From positions 1 through 64,000 of the forward strand of contig CAUFRY010000002.1 in NCBI GenBank assembly GCA_959028445.1: a stretch of DNA of 64,000 nucleotides, given 5' to 3'. Position 1 is the first letter of the stretch; each line of letters starts with the position of its first letter. The stretch is from an uncultured Collinsella sp. (GTDB taxonomy: Bacteria; Actinomycetota; Coriobacteriia; Coriobacteriales; Coriobacteriaceae). Shown piece by piece: positions 34,898-43,291 of this stretch. The notes under the pieces were generated by a model. It searched no databases. It worked only from the letters and a program-made list of their open reading frames with translations, and was not told the DNA's origin. A program made the position numbers and the translations under genes.

Positions 34898-37201
34898 TCA
34901 CGGTCGCTGGCATCGCATCGTAAAGCCCTTCGCGGTCGGCGTGATGGTGATGTCGCCGTGTTCGATGGTGCACGCGAACACACCGCCCGCTTCCTTAACG
35001 GCATCGATGCAGGCATCGGACGGATGGCCGTATCGATTCCCCTCGCCCGCGCTCGCGAGGGAAAGCTCGGGCTTCAGGACGCCCAGCAACTCTCCATCGA
35101 CTGAAACCTTGGAGCCGTGATGCCCAAGTTTAAGGACATCGATATCCCCCACCTCCTGCACGAATTCCCGTTCTTGATCGAGCTCGGCATCACCGGTGAG
35201 AAGTATGCGCAGGCCCTTGCCTTCCTGAACACAAGAGAGCAACAGGACAAGCGAGTCCTCATTTCCCTCGCCATCCACGGACTCGAATGGCCACATCACG
35301 CGGGCGCAAAATGAGCCGATGTCGACCGTATCCCCAAGGCGCACCTGCCGATACTCCACGCCAGGTCGGTTCAATACCTCGGCAGGGGCATCCTCCAGCG
35401 CATCCGCCGCCACGGCAATCGTTCCGACCGAAAACTGTTCGAGCACGGCGGGCAGACCACCCCAGTGGTCCTCATCCCAATGCGTCACAAAGACGGCATC
35501 GATATGGTGCACGTTATTGCGAACCAACGCCGCCACCACGCGCTCGTCGAGCCCACAGTCGACAAGCGCTACTGCGCCGCCCTGGCGGATAAGAATCGCA
35601 TCGGCCTGGCCCACATCGAGCACCGTCACCGAAGGAGGAGCGAATCGATCCCAATAGACGTACGGAATCGCAGCCAAGAGCATCAGGCATGCAAGCCCCA
35701 CCGCCATAGGACGTGCACGGGGACGCGGCCACCAGACCAGCAGAACCGCCAGCAAACACGGCACTAGGTAAATCCACACGCTATCGGGCGGCACGCTCAC
35801 GGATGCACCCGGCATGGCAGCAAACAGCTGCTCGAAGAACAGCGCGCAACGGGCGGCACTCATGGGTACAACGAGCGCCCAAGTCCGCAACGGTCCCACG
35901 AGCGAAAAGGGAACTAGCACGATCGACACAGCAAGCAGTACGCTCACCACCGGACCGATGACCGCATTTGCCAACGGAGCAATGAGCGAGAATGTACCGA
36001 AGGCAGGAATGGTAATGGGAAGTGTCGCCAACTGCGAGCACAGCGTGACGGAAAGCATGCCGGCAACGCCCGATGGCACACCCAGCTCACCCAAAGCGTA
36101 GGTCGCATAGGGGCAAAAGCACAGAATGGCTAAGACGCTGGCACATGAAAGCTGAAAGCCCATCTCGAACAGCACCGTCGGCCGCAGTAGCACAAAGATG
36201 GACATGGTTACGAAGAGTGCCGAAAGGCCGTGCCGACGACGCCCCGCGCCGTTTACGACAAGCGTCACGAACACCATGCAGCACGCGCGCAGGGCCGAGG
36301 GAGACGCGCCCGTAAAGGCAGCGTAGCCCACAAGCGTTATCGCCAATATCGCCCGCTGAAGACCACGTGAGAACCGAGTCTTTTGCAATACGCCCTCGAT
36401 TACAAACCCCACGATAGCCAAATGGCTGCCCGAGACGGCGATAAGATGTGCCGTTCCCGTCACCGAAAACCAGTCGCCCGCCGGCTGGGCGCGCAGCTCG
36501 GCCGAACGACCGCAGACGACACCGGCTATGAGCGAACGCGCTGGGTCGGTCGCAGGCGCGATGGACGAAAGCAGCCCATTTCGCAGTCGAAGCAGCGGCC
36601 CCGGAGAGCCCTCGTCGACCGACACCAACCGGATGACCTTCACTTTTCGGAGCTCGCCTCGAAGCACGCGTGAGCGCCCATACGCATCGTTCTCAAAACG
36701 TGAAACGCGACCGATAACACGCACGTGCGCCCCGACCTTGAGCTCGCAGTCACACGATAGGCGAACCGTTGCCAAGTTCTTACCGTCCGCGCGTGCCTCG
36801 CAGGTATAGGAATACACGTCGTCGTTTATGGATGGGTCACCCTGCACGACAAACTCGAGGCTGCTTGCCGCTCGACCGTCGAGCGCCTTCGAGGCGCTGA
36901 GCGCACCCGCAGCCCACCACGCCGAGACGACCGCTCCCGCCACGAGACCGACGGACGCGGCATACAGCCACCGCTTCAAAGGGACAAGCCGCGCACAAGA
37001 TTGAGCCAGCACAACGAAAACCGCCGCCGCAACGGGAATGGCCCATAGCAGCCCGACCGCCGGCGCCTGCTCCCTCAGCAGCGCATCAGCGGCCACGTTG
37101 AGCACCAAGGCGCAGCCCATGCACATGCCGGCACACAGGGCCATCGTCCACGGAATCAGGGGCCGCGGAGGCATCACATGCTCGCGCTCGGTCGCACTCA
37201 T
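34898..37201 (-). CDS. comEC: ComEC/Rec2 DNA uptake channel
   Basis: ComEC forms the inner-membrane channel for single-stranded DNA during transformation. The 767-residue protein has N-terminal membrane helices, an OB-like extracellular segment (about 105-190), the Competence domain with many helices (about 225-490), and a C-terminal metallo-beta-lactamase-like domain with THWDEDHWGGL and LGHHGSKVS. All three parts appear intact. Its ATG overlaps the comEA stop (ATGA). Together with comEA and intact recA this suggests that DNA uptake could be functional. Confidence 0.95.
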   Translation of the reverse strand: MSATEREHVMPPRPLIPWTMALCAGMCMGCALVLNVAADALLREQAPAVGLLWAIPVAAAVFVVLAQSCARLVPLKRWLYAASVGLVAGAVVSAWWAAGALSASKALDGRAASSLEFVVQGDPSINDDVYSYTCEARADGKNLATVRLSCDCELKVGAHVRVIGRVSRFENDAYGRSRVLRGELRKVKVIRLVSVDEGSPGPLLRLRNGLLSSIAPATDPARSLIAGVVCGRSAELRAQPAGDWFSVTGTAHLIAVSGSHLAIVGFVIEGVLQKTRFSRGLQRAILAITLVGYAAFTGASPSALRACCMVFVTLVVNGAGRRRHGLSALFVTMSIFVLLRPTVLFEMGFQLSCASVLAILCFCPYATYALGELGVPSGVAGMLSVTLCSQLATLPITIPAFGTFSLIAPLANAVIGPVVSVLLAVSIVLVPFSLVGPLRTWALVVPMSAARCALFFEQLFAAMPGASVSVPPDSVWIYLVPCLLAVLLVWWPRPRARPMAVGLACLMLLAAIPYVYWDRFAPPSVTVLDVGQADAILIRQGGAVALVDCGLDERVVAALVRNNVHHIDAVFVTHWDEDHWGGLPAVLEQFSVGTIAVAADALEDAPAEVLNRPGVEYRQVRLGDTVDIGSFCARVMWPFESVDGEGNEDSLVLLLSCVQEGKGLRILLTGDAELDQEREFVQEVGDIDVLKLGHHGSKVSVDGELLGVLKPELSLASAGEGNRYGHPSDACIDAVKEAGGVFACTIEHGDITITPTAKGFTMRCQRP

Positions 37202-37911
37202 ACGCAGATGCAATCTTTGATTTTGGCGAGCTTCTTCTCGCCGATTCCCGACACACGCATCAGATCGTCAACCGAGGCGAAAGCACCGTTCTTTGTCCGC
37301 TCATCGATAATCGACTGGGCCATGGAGGGGCCGATGCCCGAAAGCGTCTGCAGCTCTTCTGCGCTTGCCGTATTAATGTTTACTAGGCCTGTTGCGCCAC
37401 TAACGCCCGACGATGCGGAAGCCCCACCATCAACACCGGCTTCCGCAATGGACGCCTGCTGCTCCCCTACCGTTGGAACGTGAATCTTCTGTCCATCGAC
37501 GACCTTAGATGCCCGATTGAGCCCCGTAACGTCCGCCTCGGGCGCCAGCCCGCCGGCGGCATCAATCGCCTGAGCCACTCGCGCGCCGTCCTTGAGACGA
37601 TATACACCGGGCGACACAACGGCGCCATCAACATCGACATAAACCTCTGCCGCGGCAGACGCCTTAGACGAAGAGCCTTCGGATGTCTTTCCGCTCGAGG
37701 CATCGCCGGATCCCGGATCCACCAACGAACCCGAACCATCAGTGCGCTCAAACGACACATCGCCGGCACCGCCGCCAAGGTTCGCCATCGCCAGTCCACT
37801 CGCCATCGCAATGACGACCAGTATCGCCATCACCACTGCCTTATGACCGAGCAGTTTGCCCGCCCAGCGGTCCATCTTTTTGACTCGTTTGTGTTGTTCG
37901 CGCTGCGCCAT
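37198..37911 (-). CDS. comEA: Competence protein ComEA
   Basis: ComEA is the membrane-anchored double-stranded DNA receptor for transformation. The 237-residue protein has one membrane helix at about 22-44, a Ser/Gly-rich linker, an SLBB domain (VYVDVDGAVVSPGVYRL) and two C-terminal helix-hairpin-helix motifs (NINTASAEELQTLSGIG, then LMRVSGIGEKKLAKIK). ATG 37911 has GGGAGG upstream. It opens the comEA-comEC(-holA) unit. Upstream lie two or three TTTTGGTC-type boxes in 11-bp phase, like those before recA. Confidence 0.94.
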   Translation of the reverse strand: MAQREQHKRVKKMDRWAGKLLGHKAVVMAILVVIAMASGLAMANLGGGAGDVSFERTDGSGSLVDPGSGDASSGKTSEGSSSKASAAAEVYVDVDGAVVSPGVYRLKDGARVAQAIDAAGGLAPEADVTGLNRASKVVDGQKIHVPTVGEQQASIAEAGVDGGASASSGVSGATGLVNINTASAEELQTLSGIGPSMAQSIIDERTKNGAFASVDDLMRVSGIGEKKLAKIKDCICV

Positions 37912-37989
37912 AGCAAAACCTCCCAACACCATCGTGTCAGGAAAGGAGCTCCACAACAGCCACGCCCCAAAACCGGTTTTTGCGGTCAA

Positions 37990-38017
37990 ACCAAAAGCTG
38001 ACCAAAACCTTGCGAAA
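37990..38017 (-). promoter_or_regulatory. Phased TTTGGTC-like boxes upstream of comEA
   Basis: ACCAAA begins at 37990 and 38001 (11 bp apart), with a weaker GCGAAA at 38012 in the same phase. On the coding strand this reads TTTGGTCAGCTTTTGGTT, very close to TTTGGTCAGTGTTTGGTC in the recA array. The site is about 80-105 bp upstream of the comEA start. A further imperfect inverted repeat, TGTCCATTT...AAATGAACA, lies at 38021-38056. Confidence 0.6.
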
Positions 38018-38084
38018 TAATGTCCATTTATTCAGACACACGTCGACAAATGAACACTTAGTCGCAAAATGCCCAGATAGCAAA

Positions 38085-38114
38085 AGACCGACGATACAGG
38101 CGCATCGTCGGTCT
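38085..38114 (-). terminator. thiI operon terminator
   Basis: AGACCGACGAT and ATCGTCGGTCT form a perfect 11-bp stem with an 8-nt loop, followed by TTTTGC on the coding strand, directly after thiI. Confidence 0.85.
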
Positions 38115-38124
38115 ATGCACAAAT

Positions 38125-39369
38125 TTACTCGTGATCTTGGTAAATCTCACGCGGAGCAAGCTCCGAATGTTTGCGTTTTAAGGTCTTAGGGGCCTTATAT
38201 GTGTTGCTCTCGAAGTCGATGTACTCGGTCTGCTTGAGCAGGCGCTCAATCATCTCCTCGTGATCGAACAACTCCCAGGCCTCATGCACGGCATCGAGTT
38301 TAGCGTGCGTCTCGGGACGGCGCGGCATAAACAGCGTGCAGCAGTCGGGAGCGGCCTCAGTCGAGATATCGAACGTACCGATCTCCTCGGCGCGCGCGAT
38401 GATCTCCTGCTTGTCCGAACCGATGAGAGGACGGAACACGGGGATCTTAACGGCCTCGTTAACGGCCATGATGTTCTCAAGCGTCTGGGAGGCAACCTGC
38501 CCAAGCGATTCGCCCGTAACGATGGCCTTGGCACCCTCGATGTGTGCAATGCGCTCAGCAACCGAATACATAATGCGGCGATACATGATCACGCGCAGGT
38601 TGCTGGGACAGGTGACCGAAATCTCACGCTGGCAGTCGCCAAACGGAACCACGTACAGACGACCGATCTGGACACCCGGCTCAAGCGCACGGATGATGTC
38701 CTGCACCAAATACTCGCTCGTATCAGGCGTCTGCGGACGACCGGAAAAATGTACCGGCACGCATACCGCGCCGCGACGCGCGAGCATCCAGGTCGCCACC
38801 GGAGAATCGATACCCGACGACAGCAGCGTCACGACCTTGCCGGCAGAACCCACCGGCAGACCGCCCACGCCGCGCTCGGAGCGCGCGTACACGTAAACGC
38901 TACCCTGGACCACCAGTACGTGCACCATTGCATCGGGGTCGTGCATTTGAACCTTTTTATCGGGGAAGGCCTCACACAGCACCTCGCCCACCTGACGATT
39001 GATATCGATCGAGGTGAGCTCAAAGTCAGTATTGGAGCGCTTGGCGTGCACCTTAAACGAATCGAAGGAACCAAACTCGCGCAGCGCCTTCACGGCGGCG
39101 GCGCAGTACTCCTGCGGGTCGCGGTTGGTGTGATACGCCAAAGACACACGGGCAACGCCAGGAACGGTGCGAATGACACGCGCCGCCTCGTCGGCCTGAT
39201 GCTCGTTAAAGGTCACGAGGATATAACCGGAAATTCGAGACACGGCATTCACGGAAAAGGCGGCCAAGGCCGCCTTGATGTTATCCATGAGGATATGCTC
39301 AAAATGTGTGCGGTTCTTGCCCTTCAGTCCAACCTCGTGATAGTGGACCAGGCAGACGCGAGCTGCCAT
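38125..39369 (-). CDS. thiI: tRNA 4-thiouridine synthetase ThiI
   Basis: ThiI adenylates uridine 8 of tRNA and transfers sulfur to it. The 414-residue protein has an N-terminal ferredoxin-like plus THUMP region (to about 165), a PP-loop LLSSGIDSPVATWML, and an AANH domain with the paired cysteine segment DCCTLFMPRRPETH. There is no C-terminal rhodanese domain, as in the short Gram-positive form, so a separate sulfur donor such as a NifS-like desulfurase is needed; none is in the window. It starts directly at the rpoZ stop. Confidence 0.95.
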   Translation of the reverse strand: MAARVCLVHYHEVGLKGKNRTHFEHILMDNIKAALAAFSVNAVSRISGYILVTFNEHQADEAARVIRTVPGVARVSLAYHTNRDPQEYCAAAVKALREFGSFDSFKVHAKRSNTDFELTSIDINRQVGEVLCEAFPDKKVQMHDPDAMVHVLVVQGSVYVYARSERGVGGLPVGSAGKVVTLLSSGIDSPVATWMLARRGAVCVPVHFSGRPQTPDTSEYLVQDIIRALEPGVQIGRLYVVPFGDCQREISVTCPSNLRVIMYRRIMYSVAERIAHIEGAKAIVTGESLGQVASQTLENIMAVNEAVKIPVFRPLIGSDKQEIIARAEEIGTFDISTEAAPDCCTLFMPRRPETHAKLDAVHEAWELFDHEEMIERLLKQTEYIDFESNTYKAPKTLKRKHSELAPREIYQDHE

Positions 39370-39651
39370 TTAGGCTTCAGCAACCTTGTGGCCGAGCGCC
39401 TTCTCGTAACGGGCCTCGTCGTAAGAGATGTCGCCGTCGACAATCTCGTCCATAGCCATCGAGATGGTATCGGCACCGGAAAGCCCGATGGTGATGTCAT
39501 CGACATCCTGGACGGCAAGCACGCGGTTGTGCTGGCCACGCAGCATGCTATTGATGTCGCAGGCGCGCTTGGAGGCAAGCGAAGCGAGCAGGAAGCGGTT
39601 GTGATCGGTCTTCTCCAGAAGATCGTCAATGCAAGGCTTTACAACGGACAC
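39370..39651 (-). CDS. rpoZ: RNA polymerase omega subunit
   Basis: The 93-residue product (start MSVVKPCIDDLLEKTDHNRF) matches the omega subunit with the conserved segment FLLASLASKRACDINSML. Omega aids assembly of the RNA polymerase beta' subunit. The start is GTG 39651. It lies between gmk (5 bp) and thiI (0 bp); gmk-rpoZ is a near-universal pairing. Confidence 0.92.
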   Translation of the reverse strand: MSVVKPCIDDLLEKTDHNRFLLASLASKRACDINSMLRGQHNRVLAVQDVDDITIGLSGADTISMAMDEIVDGDISYDEARYEKALGHKVAEA

Positions 39652-39656
39652 GGACC

Positions 39657-40226
39657 TCAGATCCTTTCATGCATATCGAGAACGCGAACGAGCTCATCGG
39701 TCGCGCGGTCGAGATCGTCATTCACCACGACGTCGTCGTAGCGGTCGGCAAGGGCAAGCTCATGGGCGGCGTTTGCCATACGCAGCTCGATTGTCTCGGG
39801 CGTCTCGGTGCCGCGACCGACTAGACGCTCACGGAGCACCTCAAGCGAAGGCGGCTTGATAAAGATCAGCACGGCCTCGGGGAAACGCTCCTTCACCTGC
39901 AGGGCGCCCTGGACATCGATCTCCAAAATCAGAGACGAGCCCGAGGCGAGCTTGGATGTGACCTCGCTCACCAACGTGCCGTAGCAGTTACCGTGGACCT
40001 CGGCCCACTCAACAAACTCACCGTTTGCCACGCGGCGGTCGAACTCCTCGCGCGTCAGAAAAAAGTAGTTGACGCCGTCGACCTCACCTTTACGTGGTGC
40101 TCGCGTGGTAGCCGAAACCGTCAGGCCCAGGTTAGAGCGACGCTCGCGCACACGAGTGACGAGCGTACCCTTGCCTGCGCCTGACGGTCCAGAAATCACA
40201 AAGAGCTTGGAATCCTGAGCGCTCAC
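39657..40226 (-). CDS. gmk: Guanylate kinase
   Basis: Gmk phosphorylates GMP to GDP. The 189-residue protein has the P-loop GPSGAGKGTLV, the SATTRAPRKGEVDGVNYFF signature, and EVHGNCYGT. The start is GTG directly after the mihF stop. The order mihF-gmk-rpoZ is characteristic of Actinobacteria. Confidence 0.96.
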   Translation of the reverse strand: MSAQDSKLFVISGPSGAGKGTLVTRVRERRSNLGLTVSATTRAPRKGEVDGVNYFFLTREEFDRRVANGEFVEWAEVHGNCYGTLVSEVTSKLASGSSLILEIDVQGALQVKERFPEAVLIFIKPPSLEVLRERLVGRGTETPETIELRMANAAHELALADRYDDVVVNDDLDRATDELVRVLDMHERI

Positions 40227-40535
40227 TTATTTGGTCAGCTGCTCGAGGAGCTGCTCGCGCTGACGGACACCGAGGCCCTGGACGCGACGAGTAGCGGAGA
40301 TACCGAGCTCCTCCATGATCCTGGCGGCCTTGGCCTTGCCATAACCGGGGAGAGACTCGATGAGGGTGGAAACCTTCATGCGGGAAGCGATGGGGTCATC
40401 GGAGTTGAGCACGGACTCGAGGGACTTCTCGCCCTTCTTGATCTGCTCGCGAAGCTCAGCGCGGGCATGACGTGCGGCAGCAGCCTTCTCAAGAGCCTGC
40501 TTGCGCTGCTCGTCGGTAAGCTGAGGGAGTGCCAT
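40227..40535 (-). CDS. mihF: Integration host factor, actinobacterial type
   Basis: The 102-residue product starts MALPQLTDEQRKQALEKAAA and ends in a helix-two-turn-helix region (TLIESLPGYGKAKAARIMEE, then LGVRQREQLLEQL) as in mIHF, a nucleoid-bending protein restricted to Actinobacteria. ATG 40535 has GGAGG upstream. It heads mihF-gmk-rpoZ-thiI. Its presence is the clearest phylum marker in the window. Confidence 0.93.
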   Translation of the reverse strand: MALPQLTDEQRKQALEKAAAARHARAELREQIKKGEKSLESVLNSDDPIASRMKVSTLIESLPGYGKAKAARIMEELGISATRRVQGLGVRQREQLLEQLTK

Positions 40536-40671
40536 TCGTACCTCCAAATAGTTGGGTTATTTCTGATTCAATAATTGGCATTTTAGCACGTAGAACGTAC
40601 AAAATGCCCAATCGCGGGTCCATAGGTTAGACGATACCCGCAAAAAGTGCAATATACTGCGCCCAAAGTTA

Positions 40672-40729
40672 AGCCCCTGACCTGCGATTCCACACAAAGG
40701 ATGGGAAAGTTTACGCAGGCACAGGGGCT
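40672..40729 (-). terminator. Terminator-like hairpin after pyrF
   Basis: AGCCCCTG/CAGGGGCT and an inner CCTGCG/CGCAGG form a two-step stem with a 27-nt loop, followed by TAACTTT on the coding strand. It lies about 46 bp past the pyrF stop and probably ends the pyrimidine operon. The remaining 130 bp to mihF must carry the mihF promoter (TAAAAT near 40583 is a candidate -10). Confidence 0.55.
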
Positions 40730-40774
40730 ATTTTGTGCTAATGAGACCCAAAAGTGGTGACTTAGGGGAATCTT

Positions 40775-41491
40775 TTACGCGACGTTTTCGACCAGCTCGG
40801 CGACGATAGCGTCAAAGGCGGCAACCGGATCGTCGGCACCGGTGATGGGACGGCCCACCACAATGTGGCTGGCGCCACGCTCGATAGCCTGGGAAGGCGT
40901 CGCCACGCGGGACTGGTCACCAAGGGCGGCACCCACCGGACGCACGCCCGGAGTCACGATCAGGGCATCGGGACCCAGCAGCTCACGCATGTCGTGAGCC
41001 TCCATCGGCGAGCACACGATGCCATCGATGCCGTTGGCCTGAGCGAGCTTTGCCAGGCGGGCGGCCTCCTCGGCCACGGGCGACTCGACGCCAATCTCGC
41101 TCAAGGCATCCTGATTCATGCTCGTAAGAACGGTGATGGCGACGAGCTTAGCGCGGTCCTCGCGCGCCTCCTCGGCACCCTCGCGGCAGGCAGCGAGCAT
41201 GGCGCCCGAACCCAAACCGTGGACCGAAAGCAGATCGGCACCGGCAAGCGAGGCCGAGCGGGCGGCACCGCGAACCTGATGCGGAATATCATGGAACTTA
41301 AGGTCAAGGAAGACCTTAAAGCCCAGGTCCTTGAATGTCTTGACGATCTGGGGACCCTCGGCGTAATAGAGCGTCATGCCAACCTTGAGCCAGGCGGCAT
41401 GGCCCGAAAGCTCGTGGGCAAGCTCGAGCGCACGCTCACGGTCGCAGTCGAGGGCGACGATTACGCGGTCGCGGGCATCGGTCTCTAGCAT
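40775..41491 (-). CDS. pyrF: Orotidine 5'-phosphate decarboxylase
   Basis: PyrF makes UMP from OMP. The 238-residue TIM-barrel protein has the signature VFLDLKFHDIPHQVRGAARS (catalytic DxKxxD region) and the phosphate loop VVGRPITGADDP. It starts 7 bp inside the pyrD end and is the last gene of the pyrimidine operon. pyrE, the preceding enzyme, is not in the window. Confidence 0.96.
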   Translation of the reverse strand: MLETDARDRVIVALDCDRERALELAHELSGHAAWLKVGMTLYYAEGPQIVKTFKDLGFKVFLDLKFHDIPHQVRGAARSASLAGADLLSVHGLGSGAMLAACREGAEEAREDRAKLVAITVLTSMNQDALSEIGVESPVAEEAARLAKLAQANGIDGIVCSPMEAHDMRELLGPDALIVTPGVRPVGAALGDQSRVATPSQAIERGASHIVVGRPITGADDPVAAFDAIVAELVENVA

Positions 41492-42393
41492 TCGAAAGCA
41501 CCTACCAGTTCGTTGATGTCCTTTACGCCCTGGGACTCGGCCCAGGCCTCGAGCTCATGCGCGATCTTGAGCGAAGCGCACGGATCGACGAAGTTGGCCA
41601 TACCGACCGACACGCAGGTGGCGCCGGCCAGGATAAACTCGGCCGCATCTTCTCCGGTCATGACACCGCCGACACCGTTGATGGGGATATCGACGGCCTG
41701 GGCAACCTCCCAGACCATGCGCACGGCGATGTGGTGGCACAGCGGGCCCGAAAGGCCGCCCTTGGGCTTGGCCACGCGGGACTTGCGGGTATGGACGTCG
41801 ATGGCCATGCCCTGGATGGAGTTGATGACCGAAAGGCCGTCGGCGCCGGCAGCCTCGAGGGCCTTGGCGATCTCGGCGACGTTGACCGGCGCCATCTTCA
41901 CGAACAGCGGCTTATCGGTCACCTTGCGGCAGGCAGCCATAACGGAAGAGGCGCCCTCGGGCGTGGAGCCCATGGCGGCACCGCCGGCGGCGATATTGGG
42001 GCAGCTCACGTTGATCTCGTAGCCGGCAGCCCAGGGGCACAGCTCGACATACATCTCGAGTGCGCGGACAAACTCGTCAACGGAGTGGCCGGCAACCTGA
42101 CAGATGACCTGGCAGCCGTCCTTGGAGAGCTGCTCGAGCCACGGACCGGACTCGCGAGCAAAGGCGGCCACGCCGGGGTTCTGAAGGCCCACGGAGTTGA
42201 TCATACCGCCGGGGATCTCGGCCATGCGGGGCGCGGGGTTACCGGGCCAGGGCTCGGCTGCGCAACCCTTGGTGGTGATGGCGCCCAGTTGGGAAACATC
42301 AAAGAAGTTCTGGAACTGCCAGCCGTAGCCAAAGGTACCGGCTGCGGTGTTGATGGGGTTTTGCATCTTGACGCCGCCGAAATCGACGGCCAT
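41485..42393 (-). CDS. pyrD: Dihydroorotate dehydrogenase, class 1B catalytic subunit
   Basis: The 302-residue product starts MAVDFGGVKMQNPINTAAGT and has the class 1B features INVSCPN (catalytic Cys), SVINSIQGMAIDVHTRKSRV and the flavin phosphate site GVGGVMTGEDAAEFI. It passes electrons to PyrK and NAD+. The open frame is longer, but ATG 42393 fits; GTG 42408, overlapping the pyrK stop (TAGTG), is an alternative. It lies between pyrK and pyrF. Confidence 0.95.
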   Translation of the reverse strand: MAVDFGGVKMQNPINTAAGTFGYGWQFQNFFDVSQLGAITTKGCAAEPWPGNPAPRMAEIPGGMINSVGLQNPGVAAFARESGPWLEQLSKDGCQVICQVAGHSVDEFVRALEMYVELCPWAAGYEINVSCPNIAAGGAAMGSTPEGASSVMAACRKVTDKPLFVKMAPVNVAEIAKALEAAGADGLSVINSIQGMAIDVHTRKSRVAKPKGGLSGPLCHHIAVRMVWEVAQAVDIPINGVGGVMTGEDAAEFILAGATCVSVGMANFVDPCASLKIAHELEAWAESQGVKDINELVGAFEC

Positions 42394-42407
42394 GTTCACG
42401 GTACCCA

Positions 42408-43199
42408 CTAGAAGACCACCACCTTGGAAGCATCGAACACGGGGCCGCACATGCAAGCACCCTTCATACCGTCGACCGTCTCGACATTGCAGGTGTTGCA
42501 GGCGCCAAAGCCACAGCTCATCATGCGCTCGAGCGACACCTCGCAGTACGCACCGGCCTCGGCGGCAGCGGCGGCGACTTTCTTCATCATGACGGCGGGA
42601 CCGCAGCTGGCGACGTAGTCGTAGCCGCCCTCGCCGAGCAGCCCGGCTGCCGGGTCGGTGCAAAAACCGTGCGTGCCCAGCGTGCCATCGTCGGTGCACA
42701 CGTTAACCGTGGCGCCCAGCGCGCGGAACTCGTCGATGCCCACGGCCTTGGAAGCGGTGCCAAAGCCCAGGCACACGTCCACATCAACACTCTGCTCGGC
42801 AAGCATGCCGGCAAGGCACAGCACAGGCGGAACGCCGATGCCACCGGCGACGAGCAGGGCCTTCCTGGTGCCCTCGGGTACCATCCAGCCACGGCCACCG
42901 GGGCCCAGCAGGTTAGAGGTGGAGCCGGGGCCCATCTGGGACAAACGACGGGTATCATCGCCCACGACGGCGTACCACAGCTCGACGGTGCCGGCCTCGG
43001 CGTCGGCGCGGTAGTAGCTCAGGGGCACGCGAAGCAGCGAGGACGCATCACCGGGTACGGCGATGTTCACAAACTGACCGGGCTTGAGCGCACTTGCAAG
43101 CTTGGGGGCCGAGATGACGAGCGAGAAGACGCCGTCGGCAATCTCCCGGTTCGAGACGACCTCGAAGTCGTGCATGCGTGCAGTGGAAGGTGTGGGCAT
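42408..43199 (-). CDS. pyrK: Dihydroorotate dehydrogenase electron-transfer subunit
   Basis: PyrK carries FAD and a 2Fe-2S cluster and links PyrD to NAD+. The 263-residue protein has the FAD-binding segment LLRVPLSYYRADAEAG, the NAD site VAGGIGVPPVLCLA and the C-terminal cysteines MMSCGFGACNTCNVET ... ACMCGPVF. ATG 43199 with GGAG upstream is chosen. It lies between pyrC and pyrD. Confidence 0.94.
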   Translation of the reverse strand: MPTPSTARMHDFEVVSNREIADGVFSLVISAPKLASALKPGQFVNIAVPGDASSLLRVPLSYYRADAEAGTVELWYAVVGDDTRRLSQMGPGSTSNLLGPGGRGWMVPEGTRKALLVAGGIGVPPVLCLAGMLAEQSVDVDVCLGFGTASKAVGIDEFRALGATVNVCTDDGTLGTHGFCTDPAAGLLGEGGYDYVASCGPAVMMKKVAAAAAEAGAYCEVSLERMMSCGFGACNTCNVETVDGMKGACMCGPVFDASKVVVF

Positions 43200-43291
43200 A
43201 AACGCTCCAATCCCCCATGCGGTTGCATGGTCCAAACGAATAGAAAGCGCGGCACCGCAAGGGCGCCGCGCACAAAAGCGATAAGGCTATG

